41,723 nucleotides of DNA from Flavobacterium psychrolimnae. GTDB taxonomy: Bacteria > Bacteroidota > Bacteroidia > Flavobacteriales > Flavobacteriaceae. Numbering within the stretch: position 1 is the stretch's first letter; the number at the start of each line of letters is the position of its first letter. The stretch spans positions 1-41,723 of the forward strand of contig NZ_QNUX01000020.1 of assembly GCF_003312425.1 (NCBI RefSeq). Direction: 5' to 3'. Below, piece after piece: positions 25,580 to 33,680 of the stretch. Below the pieces are notes generated by a model. It ran no database searches. It was given only the letters and a program-made list of their open reading frames with translations, and was not told where the DNA came from. Both the position numbers and the translations under genes were made by a program.

Positions 25580-26143
25580 ATGAAAAAAATAATTCTAGTA
25601 GCAGTAGTACTTCTTGCCGCGTCTGTAGACATGCAAGCACAATTAGTAAAGTTTGGGTTTAAAGGTGGTTTAAATTACGCCAATCAAAACGGAAGTAACA
25701 TTACAGTAAACAGTGATAATTACAACACTGATGCGATCACCAGTTATCATGCGGGTTTAGTGGCTGAGCTTAAATTAACAGATGGTTTTTCTATACAACC
25801 TGAATTATTATACTCGACTCAAGGAGCGACTTATAAAAATGCTTTCGAAGAATTTAAAAATGAATTAGGTTATTTATCCATTCCTGTTTTAGCAAAAATA
25901 CATTTCAATAAAACCGTGAGTTTGGATCTTGGACCTCAAGCTTCATTCTTATTAAGTGAAAGAAACGAATTTAATGTCAAAAATGCAGAAACTTTTGAAT
26001 TTGGAGCAGCTGCAGGTTTAACTTTAAATGTAACAAAAAACATTTTTCTTCAAGGACGCTATGTTTTAGGATTAACTGAGGCTTCAAAGGAGGCAGAGGT
26101 TAAGAACTCTGTACTTCAGATTTCAGCCGGATTTACTTTCTAA
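25580..26143 (+). CDS. Outer-membrane beta-barrel protein, PorT-like
   Basis: A 187-aa protein with signal peptide 1-20 (ending MQAQ) and the same strand pattern as the barrel at 23819-24391: VKFGFKGGLNYANQNG, GLVAELKLTDGFSIQPELLY, LGYLSIPVLAKIHF, VSLDLGPQASFLLS and a final LQISAGFTF with terminal Phe. The two are clear paralogues, placed on opposite strands around a third, more distant barrel gene. Substrate or partner is unknown. A terminator follows directly. Confidence 0.86.
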   Translation: MKKIILVAVVLLAASVDMQAQLVKFGFKGGLNYANQNGSNITVNSDNYNTDAITSYHAGLVAELKLTDGFSIQPELLYSTQGATYKNAFEEFKNELGYLSIPVLAKIHFNKTVSLDLGPQASFLLSERNEFNVKNAETFEFGAAAGLTLNVTKNIFLQGRYVLGLTEASKEAEVKNSVLQISAGFTF

Positions 26144-26166
26144 AAATAATAAAAATTAAAATTATT

Positions 26167-26199
26167 AAAACCGTTCTATAAATTGGAACGGTTTTTTTA
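26167..26199 (+). terminator. Terminator of the plus-strand barrel gene
   Basis: The stem AAAACCGTTC/GAACGGTTTT has a 9-nt loop and is followed by a T-run. Confidence 0.88.
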
Positions 26200-26306
26200 T
26201 TTTTACCAAAACAGGATTTATGAAATGAGCATATCGGAGATGTAATGAAAACCCCATAAGTCATATGCGAATTCCATATTCAAATAAAAACAAATATTAA
26301 CTACGT

Positions 26307-26720
26307 ATGAAAATCAGTATCATCAACGGTCCAAACCTCAACCTTCTCGGCAAACGTGAACCAGAAATTTATGGAAGTCAAACTTTTGAAGAATATTTCA
26401 CCACTTTACAAATTAAATATCCTACTATTGAATTCTCCTATTTTCAGAGTAATATTGAAGGGGAATTAATTGATAAAATTCAGGAATTTGGTTTTTCATT
26501 CGATGGTATTATCTTAAATGCCGGAGCGTACACGCATACTTCCATAGGAATTGGTGATGCCGTCAAAGCCGTTACTACTCCAGTTGTTGAAGTCCATATT
26601 TCGAATACTTTTTCACGTGAAAGTTTTAGACATCAATCTTATATTTCAGGAAACGCCAAAGGAGTTATTCTCGGTTTTGGTTTAAAAAGTTACGAGCTAG
26701 CAATACAGTCTTTTTTATAG
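26307..26720 (+). CDS. aroQ: Type II 3-dehydroquinate dehydratase
   Basis: A 137-aa enzyme that converts 3-dehydroquinate to 3-dehydroshikimate in the shikimate pathway and forms dodecamers. The start INGPNLNLLGKREPEIYG is the family signature and includes catalytic Tyr22 in the flexible loop; NAGAYTHTS is the substrate loop, and EVHISNTFSRESFRHQS supplies the His and Arg residues. Length is near the usual 140-150. No neighbouring aro gene is present, so it appears to be transcribed alone. Confidence 0.96.
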   Translation: MKISIINGPNLNLLGKREPEIYGSQTFEEYFTTLQIKYPTIEFSYFQSNIEGELIDKIQEFGFSFDGIILNAGAYTHTSIGIGDAVKAVTTPVVEVHISNTFSRESFRHQSYISGNAKGVILGFGLKSYELAIQSFL

Positions 26721-26789
26721 TTTTAAATTATAATTACCTACCAAAGAAATCTTTAACAAATAATTAATACGCTCTTTTTAAACTTCTTC

Positions 26790-26797
26790 TATTTTTG
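26790..26797 (+). promoter_or_regulatory. Candidate -7 box for the DUF5686-like gene
   Basis: TATTTTTG matches TAnnTTTG and ends 17 bp before the ATG at 26815, implying a leader of roughly 11-12 nt. It overlaps a possible GTG start at 26797, which argues against that start. No TTG at -33. Confidence 0.45.
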
Positions 26798-26814
26798 TGA
26801 AAGAAAAAACTTTC

Positions 26815-29301
26815 ATGAAAAAACACTACTTACTTCTGCTCTTCTTAGTTTCATTTGTCAGCAATGCACAAATAAAAGGAACTGTTTCGGACGAAAAAGG
26901 AAATCCCTTGCCTTTTGTTACTATTTTTCAGGAAGACACCTATAATGGAACCACTTCAAACGAACAAGGAAATTACGAGTTCAACTTAAATAAAAAAGGA
27001 AAACAATCCGTTGTGTTTCAGTTTTTAGGTTTCAAAACCCAAAAAGTTGCGATACAAACCGATAAATTGCCTTATGTTTTGAACATCAAAATGATCGAAG
27101 AAAGTTTCTCGTTGAACGAAGTAATCATTAGCAAAAAAAACAATCCGGCTTTAGCGATTATAAAAAGTGCGATTGCCAGCAGAAAACGAAACACCGAAAA
27201 AACAAATCGATTCAACGCAGACTTTTATTCCAGAGGTATTTTTAAACTAAAAAATGCACCGAAAAAAATATTAGGGCAAAAAATTGGTGACTTGGATGGT
27301 GCTTTGGATTCAACCGGAACCGGAATTATTTCATTGTCTGAAACCTTTTCGAAAATAGCATTTGAAAAACCCAACAACTTAAAAGAAGTCGTTACTGCGT
27401 CAAAAGTAAGTGGCAGCAACAATGGCTACAGCTACAATACGGCTAGATCTTCGTTCTACGATTTCTATGACAACACTATCGATTTTGGCATCCAAATGAT
27501 TTCTCCAATAGCGAATAACGCTTTTAACTACTATAATTACAAGTTAGAAAGCACGTTTAATGACGAGAATGCCAATATGATTAACAAAATAAAAGTGACT
27601 GCAAAGCGTGACAGCGAACCCGTTTTTGAAGGATACATTTATATCGTGGAAGATTCCTGGGCAATTTACGCTGTTGATTTGGATATAAAAGGCTACCGAA
27701 TAAAAGAAGAATTTCTTGATGTGATGACCTTAAAACAAAATTTCGGCTACAACAACAGCAATAAAATTTGGGCCAAAAACACCCAAAGTCTCGAAATCAC
27801 AGCAGGCGCTTTTGGCATAAAATTTAACGGAAAATACAATTACGTGTATAGCAATTATGAATTCATAGATGCTTTTGCTCCGAAAACATTTACAAATGAA
27901 ATTACGCGCATCGAAATAAATGCCAATAAAAAAGACAGCTTATTTTGGAATACCAACAGACCCATTCCGTTAACAATGGAAGAAAGCACGGATTATATTA
28001 GAAAAGACAGCATTTACAAAGTCAGAAATTCTGAAAAATACTTAGATTCAATTGATGCAAAAGAAAATAAATTCAAACTATTAAAGCTGCTGACGGGCTA
28101 CACGTACAAGAATAGTACTGAAAAACATAGTTTTAGTTACGAGGGATTATTAAACCTTGGCTCACTAAGTTTCAATACCGTTCAAGGGTATAATTTTGAT
28201 TCGGGGTTTCGATACACCAACTGGAAAAATCAGGAAAGTAAAGGAAGATACACTTCCGTAAGTACAAAACTCAATTACGGTTTTGCCGAAGATCGTTTGC
28301 GTGTCACCGGGCAATTTATCCACCGTTTCAACAATCAGAATTATGCCACTTTATATATGACAGGAGGCAGTTCCGTAAAGCAATTTAATCCGAATGAGCC
28401 CATCAGTAAAGCGATAAACACGATAAGCTCCTTGGCTTTCAAGAACAATTTCATGAAGTTGTATAACTTGGAATCAGCGGCAATTGGCTACAGCCAAGAT
28501 ATTACAAATGGGGTGAATCTAAATGGAAAGATAGAATACCAGCAACGCAAACCATTATTTAACAATACTGATTTTTCTTTGTTTAGCAAGGACTATTTAT
28601 ACACGTCGAATAATCCTTTGGCACCGAATGATTTCAACACTGCAGCTTTTGAAAAACACCATTTGACAAAAATTAATTTGCTGGCCAAAATCAATTTTGG
28701 AAACAAATATTCCTCCCGTCCCGATGGCAAATTTAACATCCGAAATGAAAAATATCCAACGCTGTATTTAGGCTATGAAAAAGCAGTTGCTGCTAACGAA
28801 AAGAAGTATGAGTTCGACCACTTCAACACCCGATTAACGTATGATTTAACCTTGGGAAATAAAGGAGTTTTAGGGATGAATCTAAAAGCAGGGAAGTTTC
28901 TGAATGCGGATAATATTGCTTTTATAGATTACAAGCATTTTAATGGCAATCAAACCCACATAGGACAAACAGCTCGTTATTTGAATGTATTTAACTTATT
29001 GCCTTATTACTCTAACAGCACGAATGACAGCTATTTTGAAGCGCATACAGAATACAACGACAAAGGCTACATTATGAATAAAATACCATTGTTGAACAAA
29101 CTAAAATCAACTTTGATATTGGGAGCTCATGCGCTGTCTACGCCCAATAACAAACCTTATACTGAAGTCACCGTTGGGTTGGACAATTTAGGTTTTGGCA
29201 AATTTAAAATGCTTCGTGTCGATTATGTACGTTCCTACCAAAATGGTTTTCAAGGTGACGGAGTTGTTTTTGGGCTTAAATTTTTGAATATATTGGAGTA
29301 A
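26815..29301 (+). CDS. Outer-membrane protein with carboxypeptidase-like regulatory domain, DUF5686-like
   Basis: An 828-aa exported protein. Signal peptide 1-18 (MKKHYLLLLFLVSFVSNA), then a carboxypeptidase-regulatory-like domain at about 20-100 (IKGTVSDEKGNPLPFVTIF), a middle region with the helical segment NPALAIIKSAIASRKRN, and a long beta-rich part resembling an outer-membrane barrel ending GVVFGLKFLNILE. This layout matches the large Bacteroidota family with DUF5686 and a CarboxypepD-reg-like domain. It lacks a TonB plug. The function is unknown. I use ATG 26815 because the signal peptide starts there and the -7 box overlaps the upstream GTG. Confidence 0.82.
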   Translation: MKKHYLLLLFLVSFVSNAQIKGTVSDEKGNPLPFVTIFQEDTYNGTTSNEQGNYEFNLNKKGKQSVVFQFLGFKTQKVAIQTDKLPYVLNIKMIEESFSLNEVIISKKNNPALAIIKSAIASRKRNTEKTNRFNADFYSRGIFKLKNAPKKILGQKIGDLDGALDSTGTGIISLSETFSKIAFEKPNNLKEVVTASKVSGSNNGYSYNTARSSFYDFYDNTIDFGIQMISPIANNAFNYYNYKLESTFNDENANMINKIKVTAKRDSEPVFEGYIYIVEDSWAIYAVDLDIKGYRIKEEFLDVMTLKQNFGYNNSNKIWAKNTQSLEITAGAFGIKFNGKYNYVYSNYEFIDAFAPKTFTNEITRIEINANKKDSLFWNTNRPIPLTMEESTDYIRKDSIYKVRNSEKYLDSIDAKENKFKLLKLLTGYTYKNSTEKHSFSYEGLLNLGSLSFNTVQGYNFDSGFRYTNWKNQESKGRYTSVSTKLNYGFAEDRLRVTGQFIHRFNNQNYATLYMTGGSSVKQFNPNEPISKAINTISSLAFKNNFMKLYNLESAAIGYSQDITNGVNLNGKIEYQQRKPLFNNTDFSLFSKDYLYTSNNPLAPNDFNTAAFEKHHLTKINLLAKINFGNKYSSRPDGKFNIRNEKYPTLYLGYEKAVAANEKKYEFDHFNTRLTYDLTLGNKGVLGMNLKAGKFLNADNIAFIDYKHFNGNQTHIGQTARYLNVFNLLPYYSNSTNDSYFEAHTEYNDKGYIMNKIPLLNKLKSTLILGAHALSTPNNKPYTEVTVGLDNLGFGKFKMLRVDYVRSYQNGFQGDGVVFGLKFLNILE

Positions 29302-29313
29302 AAAAGAATCTAT

Positions 29314-29372
29314 TTGTCAGTTGCAGTACAGTCGGAAAATATTACGGCATCTCGACTGCGCTAGATGTAGTA
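29314..29372. repeat. Degenerate inverted-repeat intergenic element
   Basis: Two arms around CAGTCG and CGACTG (GCAGTACAGTCGG near 29322-29335, CTCGACTGCGCTAGATG near 29351-29367) form an imperfect inverted repeat. From memory, this resembles the CGACTGCGCTCGA-type dispersed repeats of Flavobacterium genomes. Only one copy is present in the window. Confidence 0.4.
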
Positions 29373-29387
29373 AAATCTTAACGAATT

Positions 29388-29422
29388 AAAAAAGGCACCA
29401 GAATTTAATTTCGGTGCCTTTT
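29388..29422. terminator. Bidirectional terminator between DUF5686-like and CDF genes
   Basis: The stem AAAAAGGCACC/GGTGCCTTTTT extends to GAA/TTC past a one-base bulge. It has A/T tracts on both sides and lies between convergent genes. Confidence 0.85.
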
Positions 29423-29442
29423 TAATTTTATTGGATAAAACT

Positions 29443-30312
29443 CTAATCATTTGGTTCCACATGAATCAACACATGTCCCAATTCCGGAATTTCTTCCCGC
29501 AAGGTATCTTTTAGTTTATGAGCGAGATCGTGTCCTTCTTTCACGGTAATATTGGAATCAACCGTTGCATGTAAATCCACGTGATATTGCATACCGGCTT
29601 TTCGAATAAAACATTTCTCAGTATCGATAATTCCATCCACCTGAATTGAAATTATTCGGATTTGTTCAATTAAATCATCGTATAAATGCTCGTCCATTAT
29701 TTCGCCCAAAGCGGGTCTAAAAATAAGGTAACTGTTATAAAGTATAAATCCTGAAGCAAAAAGCGCTGCCCAATCATCTGCGGACTCGTATCCATTCCCC
29801 AAAATCAAAGCAATCGAAATCCCAAGAAATGCTGCCACAGATGTTATTGCATCGCTGCGATGGTGCCAGGCATCAGCTCGTAGTGAGGAACTATTGGTTT
29901 GAATGCTTCTTTTCATCACGATTCGAAAAGAATATTCTTTCCAAATGATAATTGCAGCAAGAACGATTAATGTCCATGGTTTTGGCAATTGATGCGGCGT
30001 TCCAATATTGATGATACTTTCATAGGCAATAATCGTAGCCGAAGTAATCAAAAAACCTACAACTAGAAAAGTAATCAAAGGTTCTGCCCTACCATGACCG
30101 TAAGGATGGTTTTTATCAGCTGGCCTGTTTGAATATTTGATTCCGAACAACACTAAAAATGAAGCAAAAATATCAGTTGTTGATTCAATTGCATCTGCAA
30201 TTAGTGCATACGAATTTCCAAAAAAACCGGCTAAGCCTTTTATTATTGCCAGACAAGTGTTTCCTATTATACTAAAATAAGTCGCCTTGATTGCCGTTTG
30301 TTCGCTTGACAT
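29443..30312 (-). CDS. Cation diffusion facilitator transporter
   Basis: A 289-aa metal/proton antiporter of the inner membrane. It has six predicted helices and the family signature ALIADAIESTTDIFAS (36-51). The metal site in helix 2 is Glu43-x3-Asp47, where zinc-type members usually have His or Asp at the first position; helix 5 has HHRSD. The NRPADKNHPYGHGRAEPL loop and a C-terminal cytoplasmic domain (VDGIIDTEKCFIRKAG ... HVLIHVEP) are typical. The substrate may be Zn, Fe or Mn; I cannot decide. It lies downstream of murA, separated by a long hairpin. Confidence 0.93.
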   Translation of the reverse strand: MSSEQTAIKATYFSIIGNTCLAIIKGLAGFFGNSYALIADAIESTTDIFASFLVLFGIKYSNRPADKNHPYGHGRAEPLITFLVVGFLITSATIIAYESIINIGTPHQLPKPWTLIVLAAIIIWKEYSFRIVMKRSIQTNSSSLRADAWHHRSDAITSVAAFLGISIALILGNGYESADDWAALFASGFILYNSYLIFRPALGEIMDEHLYDDLIEQIRIISIQVDGIIDTEKCFIRKAGMQYHVDLHATVDSNITVKEGHDLAHKLKDTLREEIPELGHVLIHVEPND

Positions 30313-30340
30313 GTATTTTATTTATAGGTGAAGTAAAACT

Positions 30341-30410
30341 AAAATCGTTTAAGTAAACCGAATTGAATTTTAGATTCAAATTCTTTCTGGTTTACTTAAA
30401 CGATATTTTT
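30341..30410 (-). terminator. Long inverted repeat between murA and the CDF gene
   Basis: ATCGTTTAAGTAAACC (30344-30359) pairs perfectly with 30389-30404 over 16 bp. The 29-nt interior (GAATTGAATTTT...AGATTCAAATTC) can itself fold. On the minus strand it follows murA and runs into TTTTAGTTTT, so termination of murA is likely. Confidence 0.65.
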
Positions 30411-30425
30411 TATAATTTATGTTAT

Positions 30426-31736
30426 TTACGCGCGTACAATATTAGCTCCAATAGCTCTCAATCGTTCGTCAATACGTTCGTATCCCCTATCGATTTGTTC
30501 AATGTTTTGAATCGTACTCGTTCCTTTTGCAGAAAGCGCAGCAATCAATAAGGAGATTCCGGCACGAATATCAGGTGACGACATTGTGGTTGCTTTGAGT
30601 TGTGATTTGAAATCATGTCCCATAACAACAGCACGGTGAGGATCACACAACATGATTTTTGCTCCCATGTCAATTAACTTGTCTACAAAAAACAATCTGC
30701 TTTCAAACATTTTTTGGTGAATCAAAACATCACCTTTTGCTTGAGTGGCAACCACTAAAACAATACTTAATAAATCCGGGGTAAATCCAGGCCAAGGCGC
30801 ATCAGCAATTGTCAAAATAGACCCGTCAATATCCGTTTTTACTTCATACCCATCTACGTGAGCAGGAATGTAAATATCATCGCCACGACGTTCTAGAGTA
30901 ATTCCAAGTTTTCTAAATGTGTTGGGGATTACGCCAAGATTATCCCAGCTGACATCTTTTATCGTAATCTCTGATTTTGTCATTGCAGCCAGACCAATCC
31001 AGCTCCCAATTTCAATCATATCAGGAAGAATTCTATGCTCGCAACCACCTAAACTTTCAACCCCTTCTATGGTCAATAAGTTAGAACCAACTCCTGTTAT
31101 TTTAGCTCCCATAGAGTTCAACATCTTACACAATTGTTGCAAATAAGGTTCACAAGCAGCATTATAAACTGTTGTTTTTCCTTTAGCCAAAACGGCAGCC
31201 ATAACAATGTTAGCAGTTCCGGTTACAGATGCTTCGTCAAGTAACATATCGGCACCTTTCAATCCTTTTGGTGCTTCTACACCATAAAAATGATCTTCTC
31301 TGTTGTAACGGAATTTAGCGCCCAGATTGATGAATCCTTCAAAATGGGTGTCCAATCTTCTGCGTCCAATTTTATCACCACCTGGTTTTGGAATATATCC
31401 TTTTCCGAATCGTGCCAAAAGTGGTCCAACAATCATAATAGAACCTCTTAAAGAACCGCCTTCTTTCTTGAATGCTTCGGTTTCCAGATACTGTATATTC
31501 ACCTCATCGGCTTGAAAAGTATACGATCCTGATCCAGTTTTTTGGATTTTTACACCTAAATTTCCTAAAAGCGTAATTAGTTTATTGATATCTATAATAT
31601 CGGGAATATTATTGATAATCACTTTTTCGGGCGTTAAAAGAACGGCACATAAAATTTGTAACGCTTCATTTTTAGCTCCTTGTGGCGTGATTTCTCCTTT
31701 TAGACTAATGCCTCCTTCTATTTTGAAAATTCCCAT
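30426..31736 (-). CDS. murA: UDP-N-acetylglucosamine 1-carboxyvinyltransferase, Asp-type active site
   Basis: A 436-aa enzyme that adds enolpyruvate from PEP to UDP-GlcNAc, the first committed step of peptidoglycan synthesis. GAKNEALQIL has Lys22 and Asn23 at the expected places. The active-site loop, which in E. coli is GGCTIGARPVDLH with Cys115, reads GGDKIGRRRLDTH here, so Asp121 replaces the catalytic Cys. Asp at this place is known in other bacteria and makes MurA active but insensitive to fosfomycin. The gene lies downstream of the DUF4290 gene and ends at a long hairpin. Confidence 0.96.
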   Translation of the reverse strand: MGIFKIEGGISLKGEITPQGAKNEALQILCAVLLTPEKVIINNIPDIIDINKLITLLGNLGVKIQKTGSGSYTFQADEVNIQYLETEAFKKEGGSLRGSIMIVGPLLARFGKGYIPKPGGDKIGRRRLDTHFEGFINLGAKFRYNREDHFYGVEAPKGLKGADMLLDEASVTGTANIVMAAVLAKGKTTVYNAACEPYLQQLCKMLNSMGAKITGVGSNLLTIEGVESLGGCEHRILPDMIEIGSWIGLAAMTKSEITIKDVSWDNLGVIPNTFRKLGITLERRGDDIYIPAHVDGYEVKTDIDGSILTIADAPWPGFTPDLLSIVLVVATQAKGDVLIHQKMFESRLFFVDKLIDMGAKIMLCDPHRAVVMGHDFKSQLKATTMSSPDIRAGISLLIAALSAKGTSTIQNIEQIDRGYERIDERLRAIGANIVRA

Positions 31737-31837
31737 TTTTTACAGTTATGAGTTATAAATTATTAGATATTAGTTAAAAATTGACAAGTTAAAAGTTACT
31801 AAAATTCATAACTAAAAACCCCTAATTGATAACTGAT

Positions 31838-32590
31838 TTACAAAGGTTTTCTATTTTGGTTTTTGTGAACTGGATTTGGTTTTCCCGTTTTTATATTCTT
31901 ATTGCTAAGAATTTTTGGTTGACCAACCGGCAAGATTTTATTGGAAACCCGTTTGTTAGTTCGCAATAAATCTGTGGTATTCAATAATTCCTCTGTACTT
32001 TGAATCAAATTCAATTTCCCATCGGACAGTTCGTATAAATGTTCGAAAATTACATCATCTTTCACCGTGTCTTTATTCCAACTCAAGTATGATTTTTTCA
32101 TGTGATTGGCAATCACTTTTACCAAAGCACTTTTCATCTCGCCATCTTCCCATTTATTGGCCACATCAATCATATATTTGATGTTATTGCCATAAAATCT
32201 GTATTTTGGAAAATTTTGTGGGTATTTTAAAACATCCGGTTTCAGTTGTAACACTTCACGCGATGGAATTGGATACGGTGAATCAGCCACTAATTTAAAA
32301 TCAGACATTATGAAAAGCTGATCCCACAATTTGTGTTGAAAATCAGGAACATCACGCAAATGTGGATTCAAACTACCCATCACCTGAATAATGTATTTTG
32401 CCGCTTTGTTGCGTTCTACATCATCTTCAATTTTAGTGGCCTGATCAATCAATTTCTGCAAATGACGGCCGTATTCCGGAATAATCAAATGCGATCTCTC
32501 AGCATTATATTCCAAATGATGCACGACATCGTTCGAGTTTTCTTTAATATATTTTGAATTCATATTCGAATGTATCTGTTTTGATTCCAA
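31838..32590 (-). CDS. DUF4290 domain protein
   Basis: A 250-aa soluble protein. The EYNAERSHLIIPEYGRHLQKLID start (about 28-50), the LNPHLRDVPDFQHKLWDQLF segment, YPKYRFYGNNIKYMID-type block and NHMKKSYLSWNKD match DUF4290, a Bacteroidota family of unknown function that I recall beside murA. The C-terminal 45 residues are basic and low in complexity (KPNPVHKNQNRKPL) and may bind nucleic acid. The first codon could also be ATG 32563 (Met10); the family usually starts close to the EYN motif, so the shorter form is plausible. Confidence 0.8.
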   Translation of the reverse strand: MESKQIHSNMNSKYIKENSNDVVHHLEYNAERSHLIIPEYGRHLQKLIDQATKIEDDVERNKAAKYIIQVMGSLNPHLRDVPDFQHKLWDQLFIMSDFKLVADSPYPIPSREVLQLKPDVLKYPQNFPKYRFYGNNIKYMIDVANKWEDGEMKSALVKVIANHMKKSYLSWNKDTVKDDVIFEHLYELSDGKLNLIQSTEELLNTTDLLRTNKRVSNKILPVGQPKILSNKNIKTGKPNPVHKNQNRKPL

Positions 32591-32649
32591 TGCTTTTTTC
32601 GAAAATTAGAACCATTCGAACACAGCAAATCAAAAGTTTTATGTTGTAA

Positions 32650-32934
32650 TTAAAGGGAAATAATACCTTCTATTGTAGAAACTTCCAGGTATTTATCTAC
32701 TATTTCTTGTGAATCTTTCATAGTAACATCAACAGATATGCTGGTAAATTTTCCTGTTTTGGATTTTGTAGTTTTGATAACTGCTCCCATACAGTCAAAT
32801 GCCAACTGCACTCGTTCTATATTATCACTTTCTGTTGGTACAATAAATTTAAATAAGTATTCTGCAGGCCATGTATTGCTCAAGTCCAACTCCACTTTTA
32901 ATCTATCATAAAATTCTTCAGTCTTCTTATCCAT
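32650..32934 (-). CDS. DUF493 family protein (YbeD-like)
   Basis: A 94-aa protein with the small ferredoxin-like fold pattern of DUF493/YbeD: WPAEYLFKFIVP at 22-33, TTKSKTGKFTSISVDVTMKD in the middle, and a C-terminal EIVDKYLEVSTIEGIISL helix-strand. The biochemical role is unknown; the family is suggested to act as a regulatory ACT-like domain. It is transcribed toward the DUF4290 and murA genes with a 59-bp gap. Confidence 0.85.
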   Translation of the reverse strand: MDKKTEEFYDRLKVELDLSNTWPAEYLFKFIVPTESDNIERVQLAFDCMGAVIKTTKSKTGKFTSISVDVTMKDSQEIVDKYLEVSTIEGIISL

Positions 32935-33056
32935 TTTCTTTTTAAAAATAAAGGCAAATATACGGTTTAGAACGTAAATTATGAATTTTGAATTATGATT
33001 TTTTGTCTAATCGCATTTTAACCGCAATGATTTTTTCAAATCCCGATAAGTTTAAG

Positions 33057-33064
33057 TAAATTTG
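33057..33064 (+). promoter_or_regulatory. -7 box of the AAA ATPase/recQ/fmt unit
   Basis: TAAATTTG is an exact TAnnTTTG match ending 17 bp before the GTG start at 33082, implying a leader of about 11 nt. No TTG at the ideal -33 distance. Confidence 0.55.
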
Positions 33065-33081
33065 CCCTTTATTTTTTAAAA

Positions 33082-33621
33082 GTGCAAAAAGAAATCATAG
33101 TTATCATTGGCGGTCCAGGAACAGGTAAAACCACTATTATCGACGGATTGGTCGCTAAAGGACATTGTTGTTATCCCGAAATTTCACGGGAGGTGACTTT
33201 GGAAGCAAAAAAACAAGGAATCGAGCAATTGTTCCTTGAAAAACCTTTGTTATTCAGCGAATTACTTCTTGAAGGAAGAAAGAAACAATTTCAAAATGCT
33301 TCAAAAGAGCCGCATGAAGTTGTATTTATCGATAGAGGAATTCCGGATGTTTTGGCTTACATGCATTACATTGGCGATAGTTATCCTGCTACTTTTGATG
33401 CAGCTTGCCGGGAACATACCTATTCAAAAATATTCATTCTTCCGCCTTGGGAAGAAATTTACGTCAGCGATCACGAACGTTACGAAAACTTCGAACAAGC
33501 TAAACTCATCTACAATCATCTTACGGAAACCTATCAAAGTTACGGTTACGAACTTATAGAAGTTCCAAAAGACACGATGGATAACAGAATTCTTTTTATC
33601 TTAGATGAAATTTCTAAATAG
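33082..33621 (+). CDS. AAA-type ATPase/NTPase (AAA_28-like)
   Basis: A 179-aa P-loop protein starting with GTG. Walker A is GGPGTGKTT at 10-18, so the start cannot lie further downstream. Later motifs are FIDRGIPDVLAY (around 95, Walker B-like Asp followed by an Arg) and DHERYENFEQA. This pattern fits the small AAA_28 ATPases, related to nucleoside/nucleotide kinase-like proteins such as the NadR kinase domain. Substrate unknown. It is followed by recQ after 59 bp and is probably its transcriptional partner. Confidence 0.78.
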   Translation: MQKEIIVIIGGPGTGKTTIIDGLVAKGHCCYPEISREVTLEAKKQGIEQLFLEKPLLFSELLLEGRKKQFQNASKEPHEVVFIDRGIPDVLAYMHYIGDSYPATFDAACREHTYSKIFILPPWEEIYVSDHERYENFEQAKLIYNHLTETYQSYGYELIEVPKDTMDNRILFILDEISK

Positions 33622-33680
33622 TCTGCAGGTTTAGGATTTAAGCTTTGGACTGTTTTTCAATGAAATGAAATCTATACTTT

